Virus record (IMG/VR): IMGVR_UViG_3300030098_001019 | Span: 1 to 35,929 of that record | From: a virus | Strand: one strand, 5' to 3' | DNA: 35,929 bases | Shown here: one piece after another, positions 17,785-24,373 of the stretch | How the letters are laid out: each line of letters starts with the position of its first letter | Position numbering within the stretch: the first letter of the stretch is position 1 | Translations under genes and position numbers: made by a program | The notes under the pieces: model-generated | Seen by the model: only the letters and a program-made list of their open reading frames with translations | Told to the model about the DNA's origin: nothing | Database searches by the model: none

Positions 17785-18746
17785 TGGCAACGAAGCGTTG
17801 GATCGGATCATCGTCTACCGCAGTGGCTACTGCAGCCAACTGGTCGGGTGGTGTCGCGCCGACCAATGGAGACAAGGTTATCTTTGACGGCAGTGCGCAG
17901 AACAACTGCGTTGGAGTATTCGGCAGCAACGTCGCAACCAATATCAACATCGGGCCTGACTTCAAGTATGACATTGGCACAGAGTCAACTGCCGCATCTA
18001 TTCAGATGCGGTTTCAAAACCAAGTCACAACAATCGACATGCGAAAAGGCTTCGCAAACCTTGACTTGCTTTGCACCGATTGCGTTATCAACTCCGCACC
18101 AGCAGGCGACAACCTCTACATCACTGGAGACATTACGACCTGCATCGTTTCAGGCCCCGGCGGCAACATCACCTTCGGTTCAACTGGGTCGCTTGACTGC
18201 ACCACTTTGATTGTTGCGCCGAACACTGCCCTCGGCCCCGACCCCGCAGTGAGTGTTACCGTTGCGGGTGGCACTGTCGGCACACTGATTGCGAGTGGGC
18301 CATGCGAGATCGAGTGGACAGGAACCGGAGCAACGACCGCTGTGCTTGTCGGCCCCAAACTTCGCGCCCGATTGCACAACGATCTCGGCACGACTAAGTT
18401 GACTCTGGTGAATGCAGATGTTGAGCAAGACGAACTTGTACCAATCGCGGGGGGGTCGGGCGGCCTACTGATGTCGAACAGCAAGTTGAAGTTCAAGCAA
18501 GTTCAGCAAGCGTCAGTTGCAGCGAGTGGAGCAATCGACATCTACAAGGACGCTTGCTTGGACATGACTGAAGTTGATACTCTCTCGGCCATTGGAACAA
18601 TCACTAACTACGGCGGCCTAGTATTGCCTCGAGGACCGGTTACTATGGCAGTGCCTTCGGACACGAAGTTGAGCAGCACTTCGGCTCGGTCCCTAAACTT
18701 CTCAGTTGCTGCGAATAGCGGACACGTTCCTACTGTCCTTTGGTGA
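17784..18746 (+). CDS. Beta-rich adhesin-like tail protein (paralog B)
   Basis: The 320-residue product shares its N-terminal plan with the preceding gene: MATKRWIGSSSTAVATAANW versus MATRYWTNG, both followed by G-x-P-x-GD and a VIF/LIF strand. The two are therefore a tandem duplication. The body again has evenly spaced short strands (NLYITGD, TTLIVAPNT, GTLIASGPCEIEW) that suggest a beta-solenoid. Divergence after residue 60 suggests the two copies bind different surface structures or form a heteromeric fiber. No signal peptide. Confidence 0.65.
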   Translation: MATKRWIGSSSTAVATAANWSGGVAPTNGDKVIFDGSAQNNCVGVFGSNVATNINIGPDFKYDIGTESTAASIQMRFQNQVTTIDMRKGFANLDLLCTDCVINSAPAGDNLYITGDITTCIVSGPGGNITFGSTGSLDCTTLIVAPNTALGPDPAVSVTVAGGTVGTLIASGPCEIEWTGTGATTAVLVGPKLRARLHNDLGTTKLTLVNADVEQDELVPIAGGSGGLLMSNSKLKFKQVQQASVAASGAIDIYKDACLDMTEVDTLSAIGTITNYGGLVLPRGPVTMAVPSDTKLSSTSARSLNFSVAANSGHVPTVLW

Positions 18747-18754
18747 GGTAAGAC

Positions 18755-19396
18755 ATGACGAACTTCTCAGTTCAAGATGCGAGTGGCTCCACGAAGGAGT
18801 TCAAAGCAACAAGCGGTGATGGCTCTGGCGGCAGTCCTTTTGTCAGTGAGGTTGGCCTTGCTGACGTTGGTGAGACTGTTGACATCGGACGAGTCAACTT
18901 GATTGGCACGGCTACGGGCAACGGTGCAGTGCGGGCTGAAGGTTCAACGCCTCCCGACTACTGCGTTGCTGCTGGCTTCAACGACGGCACGAACATGAAG
19001 ATCCCGCGAACCAATGCATCGGGGCATGTGCAGGTCGTGCTTCAGACAACGAGCAATGCGATTGGTAAACTCGCTGCAAACTCTGGCGTGGACATTGGCG
19101 ATGTCGATGTTACCTCGATGCCGTTGGCGACTGCGATCTACAACGGTCAGAAGACTGTCTCGACTGCTGGCACACAGGTCGCCTTGGCATCTAGCCAAGC
19201 CATCACTCACTCAGTGAAGATCAAGGCACTGCACGGCAACAGTGGCTGGATCTACGTCGGCAACTCATCGGTGTCATCGAGCAACGGCTACGTCTTGGAT
19301 GCTGGAGAAACTGTAGAAATTCAGGTTGCTAACTTGGCGACTGTCTACGTTGACTCATCGGTCAACGGCGAAGGCGTTTCTTACGTCGCAACGTAG
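18755..19396 (+). CDS. Probable virion (fiber or baseplate) protein
   Basis: The 213-residue product has a GAGGTAAG ribosome site. It is rich in Ser, Thr, Gly, Val and Asn, with regular strand-like segments (VDIGRVNLIGTATGNG, TVEIQVANLATVYVDSS) and a closing Ser-rich domain of the kind found at tips of phage fibers or in small carbohydrate-binding modules. No identified family. It is the last gene of the structural run before the membrane protein. Confidence 0.6.
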   Translation: MTNFSVQDASGSTKEFKATSGDGSGGSPFVSEVGLADVGETVDIGRVNLIGTATGNGAVRAEGSTPPDYCVAAGFNDGTNMKIPRTNASGHVQVVLQTTSNAIGKLAANSGVDIGDVDVTSMPLATAIYNGQKTVSTAGTQVALASSQAITHSVKIKALHGNSGWIYVGNSSVSSSNGYVLDAGETVEIQVANLATVYVDSSVNGEGVSYVAT

Positions 19397-19400
19397 AGCC

Positions 19401-19742
19401 ATGACTGACCAGACATCTGAATCAGACACTTGCCCGATCTGTCAGATCAAAGAATTGGCACAGACGAAGCACGAACTGAACGAGTGCAAGAAACGTGGTC
19501 AATCCAAGGATCGAACAATCAAGCAACTGAACAAGCGAGTGTTCATCCTTACCGCGGTCGCTGTGGGCATCGGTGCGATCTTTGGCAAAGAGGCACTTGA
19601 CTCAATCACTGAATGGCTTGGGTCAGTCAAAGCATTCAAGTCTAGTGTTCAGGATCTCAGTGGAGTTGTTGTGCCTGCACCGGGAACACTGGCGATGCTC
19701 GCACTTCTGCCACTCATCGGCGGGTCAAGAAAGAGGCATTGA
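19401..19742 (+). CDS. Small membrane protein with a PEP-CTERM-like sorting tail
   Basis: The 113-residue product has four parts. Residues 11-14 form a CPIC pair. Residues about 15-46 are charged and coiled-coil-like. Residues 47-62 (VFILTAVAVGIGAIFG) form a transmembrane helix. The C-terminus (90-113) has the three-part pattern of a PEP-CTERM signal: VPAPG, a hydrophobic stretch of about 14 residues, and a basic end SRKRH. In bacteria such tails are recognised by exosortase. A phage carrying one would tie the protein to the host's sorting machinery. Alternatively it is simply a two-helix membrane protein, for example a holin or spanin-like factor at the end of the late operon. Start ATG 19401 follows the previous stop directly. 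Confidence 0.65.
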   Translation: MTDQTSESDTCPICQIKELAQTKHELNECKKRGQSKDRTIKQLNKRVFILTAVAVGIGAIFGKEALDSITEWLGSVKAFKSSVQDLSGVVVPAPGTLAMLALLPLIGGSRKRH

Positions 19743-19757
19743 AGTGGTGATCCTTTT

Positions 19758-19777
19758 GCACATGTGCGAAGCCGCAC
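19758..19777. promoter_or_regulatory. Overlapping palindromes, possible operator
   Basis: GCACATGTGC (19758-19767) is a perfect 10-bp palindrome, and GTGCG-AAGC-CGCAC (19764-19777) is a second inverted repeat overlapping it. GTGCGA recurs at 19857-19862 and 19889-19894. They lie at the start of the 339-bp gap between the late genes and the recombination genes, a natural place for a regulator binding site. Confidence 0.4.
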
Positions 19778-19780
19778 CGT

Positions 19781-19820
19781 AACGATGCGCAACGATGCGC
19801 AACGATGCGCAACGCTCCGC
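19781..19820. repeat. Four tandem 10-bp iterons (AACGATGCGC)
   Basis: Three exact copies of AACGATGCGC (19781-19810) are followed by a fourth with two changes (AACGCTCCGC, 19811-19820). The 10-bp period is about one helical turn, so bound proteins would line up on one face of the DNA. They could be regulator sites or replication iterons. The 339-bp stretch 19743-20081 around them has no convincing gene. Confidence 0.6.
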
Positions 19821-19917
19821 ACAACTGCGTGCAGTCACAACTGCCTATCGGCACAAGTGCGAGCATTAGAGTTTGACTTTCGGCAAGTGTGCGAAGTCAT
19901 CGTGGGCCTTGCTCCAA

Positions 19918-19923
19918 TAGAAT
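19918..19923 (+). promoter_or_regulatory. Possible -10 box (TAGAAT) for the recombination/replication genes
   Basis: TAGAAT sits about 160 bp upstream of the nuclease gene in the only long gap before it. No good -35 hexamer is found at 16-18 bp spacing; a TTGACT (19873) is too far upstream. Weak evidence, recorded because a promoter is expected here. Confidence 0.2.
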
Positions 19924-19989
19924 GCGGAGCATGCAGGGACCGCATACAGACTTTCTGAAGTGCTATGGGTTGGTACTTCTTCTTGTGCA

Positions 19990-20056
19990 AGAAGGACGGC
20001 GGTTGGCGGTACGTTTCAGGCGAACTTTCACGCTACACCGTCACCGCCGTCCTTCT
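19990..20056. repeat. 14-bp perfect inverted repeat with 39-nt loop in the leader of the nuclease gene
   Basis: AGAAGGACGGCGGT (19990-20003) is exactly complementary to ACCGCCGTCCTTCT (20043-20056). The repeat lies 26 bp before the preferred start of the nuclease gene, so it would form a strong hairpin in the mRNA leader or a cruciform in DNA. It could be a translation control element, an origin-associated structure or a regulator site. Confidence 0.65.
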
Positions 20057-20081
20057 CTCTGCATTGCTCAAGGACGAAGCA

Positions 20082-20510
20082 ATGCGATTCAAGCAACACG
20101 AAACTCAGCAAGACCTCAGTAACGAGTCAGGCGTAGCCGCAGTCATTGAACGTGCGTGGCAATGCGGCATGCGCAAACTCCCCAAGTCATATCGACTCGA
20201 CTTCATGGCAGTGCGCGGTGATGATGCCTGCGCCTTCGTCGAAGTCAAGTGCAGGCGACATCAATCAGACACCTACCCGACTGTGATGCTCAGTCTGTCG
20301 AAGGTGCTGCAATCCAACGCACTAACCAAAGCAACTGGCTGCCCGTGTTTCTTCGTGGCTCGATTCACTGATGGCGTGTACTACTACGACCTGAGTGGGA
20401 AAGACTACAAGACGCAGTGGGGCGGACGTACCAAGTCAACTCGTGATGCTCGAGACATCGAGCCTATTGTTCTAATCCCAATCGCTTCAATGCAAAGGAT
20501 CCCCGAATGA
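20082..20510 (+). CDS. PD-(D/E)XK-type nuclease (VRR-NUC/restriction-endonuclease-like)
   Basis: The 142-residue product shows the core of a PD-(D/E)XK nuclease: an N-terminal helix with a Glu (NESGVAAVIERAW), Asp in SYRLDFMAV, and VEVKCR supplying the E-x-K pair. Aromatic strands FFVARF and VYYYDLSG follow. The frame is open back to ATG 19965, but ATG 20082 is preferred because AAGGA lies at proper spacing and the upstream part would span the 14-bp inverted repeat and read as unstructured sequence. It precedes the RecE-like and Erf genes and overlaps the former (ATGA at 20507-20510), suggesting a role in processing recombination or replication intermediates. Confidence 0.65.
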   Translation: MRFKQHETQQDLSNESGVAAVIERAWQCGMRKLPKSYRLDFMAVRGDDACAFVEVKCRRHQSDTYPTVMLSLSKVLQSNALTKATGCPCFFVARFTDGVYYYDLSGKDYKTQWGGRTKSTRDARDIEPIVLIPIASMQRIPE

Positions 20511-21367
20511 ATGCGTGCTACCCCACCGGGTCATACGACTCGACTGAACTAAGTGACAGCGAATACCGGCAACTGCCGTACATCAATGCCTCGCTCATCA
20601 AGCAAGCAATTGCTAGTACCAAGTACCTAGAAGCCTACCTCAGCAAAGACAGCGACGAGTCGCCTGCGTTGGTGCTCGGCAGTGCCTTTCACATGACCAT
20701 GCTAGAACCGCACTTGTTCGACGAGACGTTCGTGCTTGGTCCCAAAGTTGATCGGCGCACCAAGGTCGGCAAGGCTGCTTGGGCGGAGTTCATTGAACAC
20801 CACGGCAACAAGAAAGTGTTGACCGGAGCAGACATGCTTCGCATTGAAGGCATGAAGCAAGCGATTGCCAGCCATGATGAAGCAACCGACTTGCTGTACC
20901 CGAAGCATCAAGCCGCCTACGAGAAAGTAATGATCTACAATCCTGACGAAGCATTGACTACAGATGGCCTCACCACCTCTGCAATGAAAGGCAAGTTGGA
21001 CGTTGTAGACTTTGGCCGAGGATTCGTGGTCGACATCAAGACGACTCAAGATGCTTCGCCTGATTCGGTCGGTCGCACCATCGAACGGTTCGGCTATGAC
21101 ATTCAAGCAGCGTTCTATTCGAACCTGTACCGTGAAGTGGTTGGTGAGAATCCAACCTTCTGGTTCGTCTTCGTTGAGAAAGAACCGCCTCATGGTGTCT
21201 TGGTATGTCGCCTCGACGATGACTGGCTTGAGTATGGTGCGGCTCGCATGAAGCGAGGCATCAACGCAGTCGATGACTACCGAATGTTCGGAACACGAGA
21301 CTACAACAACAGCAAGGGGCTAGTTCTTGAATGCCCCGCATACATCTCAGCACGAAAGAAAGGATGA
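20507..21367 (+). CDS. RecE-like PD-(D/E)XK exonuclease
   Basis: The 286-residue product resembles the catalytic domain of exodeoxyribonuclease VIII (RecE/DUF3799 type), which resects duplex ends to give 3' single strands. Visible motifs are LVLGSAFHMTMLEP (the G-x-x-x-H element) near residue 57, KGKLDVVD with the catalytic Asp, VVDIKTTQDASP with the D-x-K core, and FGYDIQAAFY, the Q-x-x-x-Y motif typical of RecE/RecB-family exonucleases. It is followed at once by an Erf annealing protein and an SSB-like protein, a complete recombination cassette. Confidence 0.88.
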   Translation: MNACYPTGSYDSTELSDSEYRQLPYINASLIKQAIASTKYLEAYLSKDSDESPALVLGSAFHMTMLEPHLFDETFVLGPKVDRRTKVGKAAWAEFIEHHGNKKVLTGADMLRIEGMKQAIASHDEATDLLYPKHQAAYEKVMIYNPDEALTTDGLTTSAMKGKLDVVDFGRGFVVDIKTTQDASPDSVGRTIERFGYDIQAAFYSNLYREVVGENPTFWFVFVEKEPPHGVLVCRLDDDWLEYGAARMKRGINAVDDYRMFGTRDYNNSKGLVLECPAYISARKKG

Positions 21368-21370
21368 CCC

Positions 21371-22009
21371 GTGCCTACTGAAACCGTTCCTTATATCGAA
21401 GACAGTGCAGCAACCATAGACGTGATTGGTACTCGCCTAATGAAAGCGCAAGAGGCGTTGCCGTTCATCATCAAAGATGCACAGAACAGCCATGCGGGTT
21501 ACAAGTACCCAAAGGCCGACTCGTACATTGCGTCCTGTCGTTCTGCATTGCTTGACTCAGGCTTGGTGATGCGTCGAACCTTTTGGTTCAATCGTGAAGA
21601 CATGACTGTCAACATTCACTTCGCAATCATCGCGCCCGACTGCGGCGTATCACAGGATGACGGGCCTATCGTGTGCCCTGTTGTTGCACGCAAAGGCATG
21701 CCCGAAGACAAGGCGATGTTCGCTGCGTTGACATCATCAACGAGTTACTACCTTCAAGGTCTGTTCATGTTGCCGCGACTTGACAGTGCCCCTGAGGTGG
21801 ATCAGATCAACGACACTGAGTTCGTGCCGACCGAAGAAGACGAGCGCGACCTATGGGTTGCCATCAAAGAACTCGCGGAACTCGTAGGGATGGACACCGA
21901 TAAGGTGACATCAATGGTAACCACTCGTGCGAACGAGACAGGTGAACGAATCACTGCCGCATTCGTGCGGTCACTTATTGACACTGCAAAAGCAAAGAAA
22001 GGTAACTGA
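21371..22009 (+). CDS. erf: Erf-family single-strand annealing protein
   Basis: The 212-residue product is predicted to coat and anneal the single strands made by the exonuclease upstream. The Erf pattern is visible at residues about 25-140: a helix ending in PFIIKDAQNS, YKYPKADSYIASCRSALLDSG, a beta region, then KAMFAALTSSTSYYLQGLFMLP, where P22-like Erf proteins carry a helix ending in a Leu/Phe-rich turn. The C-terminus is charged. It starts with GTG at 21371, three bases after the preceding stop. Annealing proteins of this type often also serve genome circularisation after infection. Confidence 0.85.
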   Translation: MPTETVPYIEDSAATIDVIGTRLMKAQEALPFIIKDAQNSHAGYKYPKADSYIASCRSALLDSGLVMRRTFWFNREDMTVNIHFAIIAPDCGVSQDDGPIVCPVVARKGMPEDKAMFAALTSSTSYYLQGLFMLPRLDSAPEVDQINDTEFVPTEEDERDLWVAIKELAELVGMDTDKVTSMVTTRANETGERITAAFVRSLIDTAKAKKGN

Positions 22010-22011
22010 CG

Positions 22012-22407
22012 ATGCAGTTTGACATGACCAAAGCAAAGACGACCGACTTCGAACCATTGCCCGAAGGTGACTACCTCGTGAAGATCGAGGCTGTTACTGA
22101 GAAGAAGACCGATGGAGGGACCATGTTCTTGGAACTCACCTTGCGGTGTGAGAATCGTCGCATCGTGTGGGACCGTCTGTACGCTGACAATCCCAACAAG
22201 GCTTTCTTCGTTGCTCGCGCTTGCGGCATCAACTTCAATGATGCTCTTGAGTGCGACGACCTTATGGGCAAGACGGTGTCGGTGCATGTTGTTGTCGATA
22301 CCGAAGGCGACACCCCTCGCAATCGCGTGTCTGCTTACCAACGCCCGAACGATGTCGCCGACGCGATGACCTCCGCGCCGGTGGCTGATGCGGACGTCCC
22401 GTTCTGA
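22012..22407 (+). CDS. Single-stranded DNA-binding protein (DUF669-like)
   Basis: The 131-residue product shows an OB-like beta pattern (EGDYLVKIEAVTEKK, TMFLELTLRCENRRIVWDRLY) and a FFVARACGINF helix, as in the phage DUF669 family. It ends in a short acidic tail DADVPF, closely matching the D-D-x-P-F tip of bacterial SSBs that recruits replication and repair partners. Immediately downstream of erf and upstream of the replication protein, it most likely protects single strands for both processes. Confidence 0.8.
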   Translation: MQFDMTKAKTTDFEPLPEGDYLVKIEAVTEKKTDGGTMFLELTLRCENRRIVWDRLYADNPNKAFFVARACGINFNDALECDDLMGKTVSVHVVVDTEGDTPRNRVSAYQRPNDVADAMTSAPVADADVPF

Positions 22408-22422
22408 CTGTTCCCTGCAAGT

Positions 22423-22464
22423 CAACTCGGCGGGGTTCTGCATGGTGCAGGCCCCGCTGAGTTG
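22423..22464 (+). terminator. Long hairpin between the SSB-like and replication genes (no U-tract)
   Basis: CAACTCGGCGGGG (22423-22435) pairs with CCCCGCTGAGTTG (22452-22464) over 13 positions with one G-T wobble, and an inner CTGCA/TGCAG stem (22438-22442 / 22446-22450) extends it. It fills most of the 78-bp gap. Lacking a T run, it is more likely an attenuator or mRNA processing/stability element than a simple terminator. Confidence 0.6.
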
Positions 22465-22485
22465 GCGAACCCTGAAAGACAACCC

Positions 22486-23235
22486 ATGTATCAGATCATC
22501 AACTTCGACAAGCATTACCTCACGAGTGATCTTCGCCGTGGCAAGATCAAGCGTCCGTCTTGGTTCAAGTGCCCTGTCGATTCACCTGAAGTAGTGACAC
22601 TCATTCACGGACACCCCGAAGGCCTTAGCCACCTTGGAGTGTGGGAACGGATGCAGGCTTGGGCGGTGAAGAATCACGACACCAAAGGATCGTTCGTACT
22701 CAAGGGCGGTCCGATGTCGTTGCTCGACATCAAGATCCACTGCACGCTCCCGCACCACGCACCCATCGAAGAAGCCGTAGACAGACTCATGCAACTCGGT
22801 TGGATCGCAGATGTGCCTGACCAAGACTACGACTCCGTAGTTACGGTGGAGGAACTCGCGACAACCTCCAGCCCACATGACATGACAAGACAGAACACGA
22901 CAGGAGAGAACAAGACAGGAGAGAACAATACGACCCCACAGTGGTCGAGTGCAGATGGGTTCACTTGCATTGACCAAGACCTGATTCAATCGTGGGAGGT
23001 CGCGTACCCCGCAGTAGACATCGACCAAGAGATGGGCAAGATGCACGCATGGCTCATAGCCAACCCTGCGAAGGCCAAGCGGAAACTGTGGGCGAGGTTC
23101 ATCAACAACTGGCTTGGTCGCTGTCAGGAGTCCGGAGGCAACAAGCCAAGCAACAGGGTCAACTTCAAGGACGCGGCTGACAGGCCGCAGCAGAGCAACG
23201 CATGGGCGAAGGAGGCCGGCCGTCGCGTCGGGTAG
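22486..23235 (+). CDS. Phage replication initiator-like protein (lambda O-type)
   Basis: The 249-residue product has an N-terminal winged-helix-like domain (residues about 1-115: a DSPEVVTLIHGHPEGLSHLG loop, then PIEEAVDRLMQLGWIADV), a hydrophilic linker at about 125-150 rich in Thr, Asn, Glu and Gly, and a C-terminal helical domain ending KLWARFINNWLGRCQ, a pattern common at the end of phage replication proteins of the lambda O/DnaD-like kind. The linker is encoded by three tandem 15-bp repeats, as origins lie inside lambda O. ATG 22486 is used; the frame opens slightly earlier but inside the hairpin. Assignment rests on architecture and position, not a diagnostic motif. Confidence 0.6.
   Translation: MYQIINFDKHYLTSDLRRGKIKRPSWFKCPVDSPEVVTLIHGHPEGLSHLGVWERMQAWAVKNHDTKGSFVLKGGPMSLLDIKIHCTLPHHAPIEEAVDRLMQLGWIADVPDQDYDSVVTVEELATTSSPHDMTRQNTTGENKTGENNTTPQWSSADGFTCIDQDLIQSWEVAYPAVDIDQEMGKMHAWLIANPAKAKRKLWARFINNWLGRCQESGGNKPSNRVNFKDAADRPQQSNAWAKEAGRRVG
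22884..22928. repeat. Three tandem 15-bp iterons inside the replication gene (candidate ori)
   Basis: GACAGGAGAGAACAA occurs exactly twice in a row (22899-22913, 22914-22928) and is preceded by a 12/15 match (22884-22898). Being in frame, they encode degenerate pentapeptides in the linker. Iterons within the initiator gene are the lambda/P22 plan for a replication origin. They could instead be a repeat-encoded linker with no role in DNA binding. Confidence 0.6.
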
Positions 23236-23312
23236 CAACTCCAATGAACAGTCCTAGAAAAAACAGCGGATTTCTGTCACTTTATTCAGGCCGCCTCAGA
23301 CCCACTCAGTGC

Positions 23313-23389
23313 CACTCTGACGGCTCACAAGCCGCTCAATGCGACGACATGCGGGCTATCGTCGGAAGCCGTCACGAGCCGTCTGAGTG
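23313..23389. ncRNA. Candidate structured element I in the 323-bp gap after the replication gene
   Basis: CACTC-T-GACGGCTC (23313-23326) pairs with GAGCCGTC-T-GAGTG (23376-23389): 13 pairs around one T-T mismatch. An inner CGACGA (23342-23347) / TCGTCG (23359-23364) stem lies within. The gap 23236-23558 has no credible gene and also holds an A-rich run (AAAAAA near 23265). It may be an origin structure, a small RNA or a leader; the strand is undetermined. Confidence 0.5.
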
Positions 23390-23413
23390 CGTCACAAGTG
23401 AGGCTGCTGAATC

Positions 23414-23481
23414 CCTCCGCATTGACGCACGCACGCACACGGCTCCACACGCCGCCGACGACGGGGGCCGCGATGCGGAGG
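23414..23481. ncRNA. Candidate structured element II in the same gap
   Basis: CCTCCGCAT (23414-23422) is perfectly complementary to ATGCGGAGG (23473-23481), and inside it CGGCTCC (23440-23446) pairs with GGGGCCG (23464-23470) with one wobble. It ends about 75 bp before the start of the small HExxH gene. Together with element I it makes a compact, doubly folded region. Nature unknown. Confidence 0.45.
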
Positions 23482-23546
23482 CCGCCGGAGGATGCGAGCC
23501 AGTACGAGCAGCGTCAGTGGGCGACGATGAGCAGGGCGGGGCGAGG

Positions 23547-23552
23547 TATAGT
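23547..23552 (+). promoter_or_regulatory. Possible -10 box (TATAGT) just before the HExxH gene
   Basis: TATAGT lies 7 bp upstream of the ATG at 23559, so a transcript from it would be nearly leaderless. No clear -35 element. GAGG (23543-23546) and GGGGG (23553-23557) in the same place could instead be ribosome-binding sequence on a longer message. Confidence 0.25.
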
Positions 23553-23558
23553 GGGGGC

Positions 23559-23828
23559 ATGCAAGTCACCGTCCGGGGTCACCGATGGCGACTGGTCTTC
23601 ATGGATCGGTTGCCCTCTGGTGCTGCTGGTGAGTGCGACCAGATCGGCGTGCCTGATAAAGCCATCTGGGTAGCGACTCAGCAGCGGCCCGTTGACGTAC
23701 TGGACACACTGATCCACGAGTTGCTGCACGCAGCACTCCCGGACCTTTGCGAAGAAGCCGTAGAAGAAACAGCCACGGACATTGCCCGTGTACTAAACCG
23801 ACTTGGAGTAACTGTAGACGATGAGTAA
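23559..23828 (+). CDS. Small zinc-metallopeptidase-like (HExxH) protein
   Basis: The 89-residue product has HELLH at residues 53-57, the zinc-binding helix of zincin metallopeptidases, followed by an acidic helix (EEAVEETATDIARVL) that could supply the third ligand. It is much shorter than most peptidases, resembling the minimal SprT/ImmA-like folds that phages often carry. ATG 23559 is chosen because the open frame upstream runs through the structured gap and encodes low-complexity sequence. It could cleave a host repressor or act in DNA-protein crosslink repair. It overlaps the next gene by eight bases. Confidence 0.65.
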   Translation: MQVTVRGHRWRLVFMDRLPSGAAGECDQIGVPDKAIWVATQQRPVDVLDTLIHELLHAALPDLCEEAVEETATDIARVLNRLGVTVDDE

Positions 23829-24303
23829 TATCGCCCAACAATTCAACTGGCACAAGATTGCAGACATCATCAGCAAGCGTTGGCCTTCATGGGAACCTAC
23901 CGATCATGAGTTAGAGGATTGGAAGCGCGTGCTGTGCAACCTCGACCTTGCAATCATGGACGAGGCTTTGCTTGAAGTGAAGATGTGCTATGCGTCAGAC
24001 GTTCCGAAACTGAAGTGGGTACGAGACAAGTACTACGGCATCGTCGAGTCAAGGCGCGTGGCTCGTCAACGTGAGCAAGCATCGACTTGTGCAAGCAGTC
24101 AAGAGGACGAGCAGATCATGGCAGAGGTCGAACGAGACAAGCGCAACTGCCTGCAGGCATTGCGAGCGATGGCAGTCGATGAGATCGAACGACGGAAAGA
24201 AATTGTTCGCAGTCGATGGCGCATGGTGACGATGCCTTCGGGCAGCAACGTCGAGGAGTGGAGTTGGATGTCGAGGTACGCGGTGCTCTTGGCGACTGAG
24301 TAA
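23821..24303 (+). CDS. Replication-module protein, possible helicase loader/organiser
   Basis: The 160-residue product has an N-terminal helical domain (IADIISKRWPSWEPTDHELEDWKRVLCNLD, then MDEALLEVKM) similar in style to phage helicase loaders and inhibitors such as SPP1 gp39-like proteins, then a charged helical segment (residues 75-140, EVERDKRNCLQALRAM) that could be coiled coil. No P-loop, so it is not a helicase. Position after the replication gene and immediately before a strong terminator suggests it closes the replication operon. The functional suggestion is inference. Confidence 0.5.
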   Translation: MSNIAQQFNWHKIADIISKRWPSWEPTDHELEDWKRVLCNLDLAIMDEALLEVKMCYASDVPKLKWVRDKYYGIVESRRVARQREQASTCASSQEDEQIMAEVERDKRNCLQALRAMAVDEIERRKEIVRSRWRMVTMPSGSNVEEWSWMSRYAVLLATE

Positions 24304-24311
24304 GCGAGCCT

Positions 24312-24360
24312 AAAAAAAAAGCAGGCCGCCCGACTCGTGCCGGGTGGCCTGCTTTCTTTC
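24312..24360. terminator. Bidirectional intrinsic terminator between convergent operons
   Basis: GCAGGCCGCCCG (24321-24332) pairs with CGGGTGGCCTGC (24341-24352) with one wobble and an 8-nt loop. An A9 run precedes it and a T-rich run (GCTTTCTTTC) follows, so it works as a rho-independent terminator in both directions. The rightward replication operon and the leftward accessory operon both end here. Confidence 0.92.
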
Positions 24361-24373
24361 AATCATTTCTTGT

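Noticed and set aside
19781-19820. Possible CRISPR array
   Set aside because: The 10-bp repeats are directly adjacent with no spacers and no cas gene; they are iterons, not CRISPR repeats.
19965-20081. Earlier ATG for the PD-(D/E)XK nuclease
   Set aside because: It lacks a good ribosome site and spans a perfect 14-bp inverted repeat. ATG 20082 has AAGGA at proper spacing. Not excluded with certainty.
23202-23558. Upstream extension of the small HExxH gene
   Set aside because: It would encode low-complexity Arg/Ser/Ala sequence across two folded elements. The compact domain starts at 23559.
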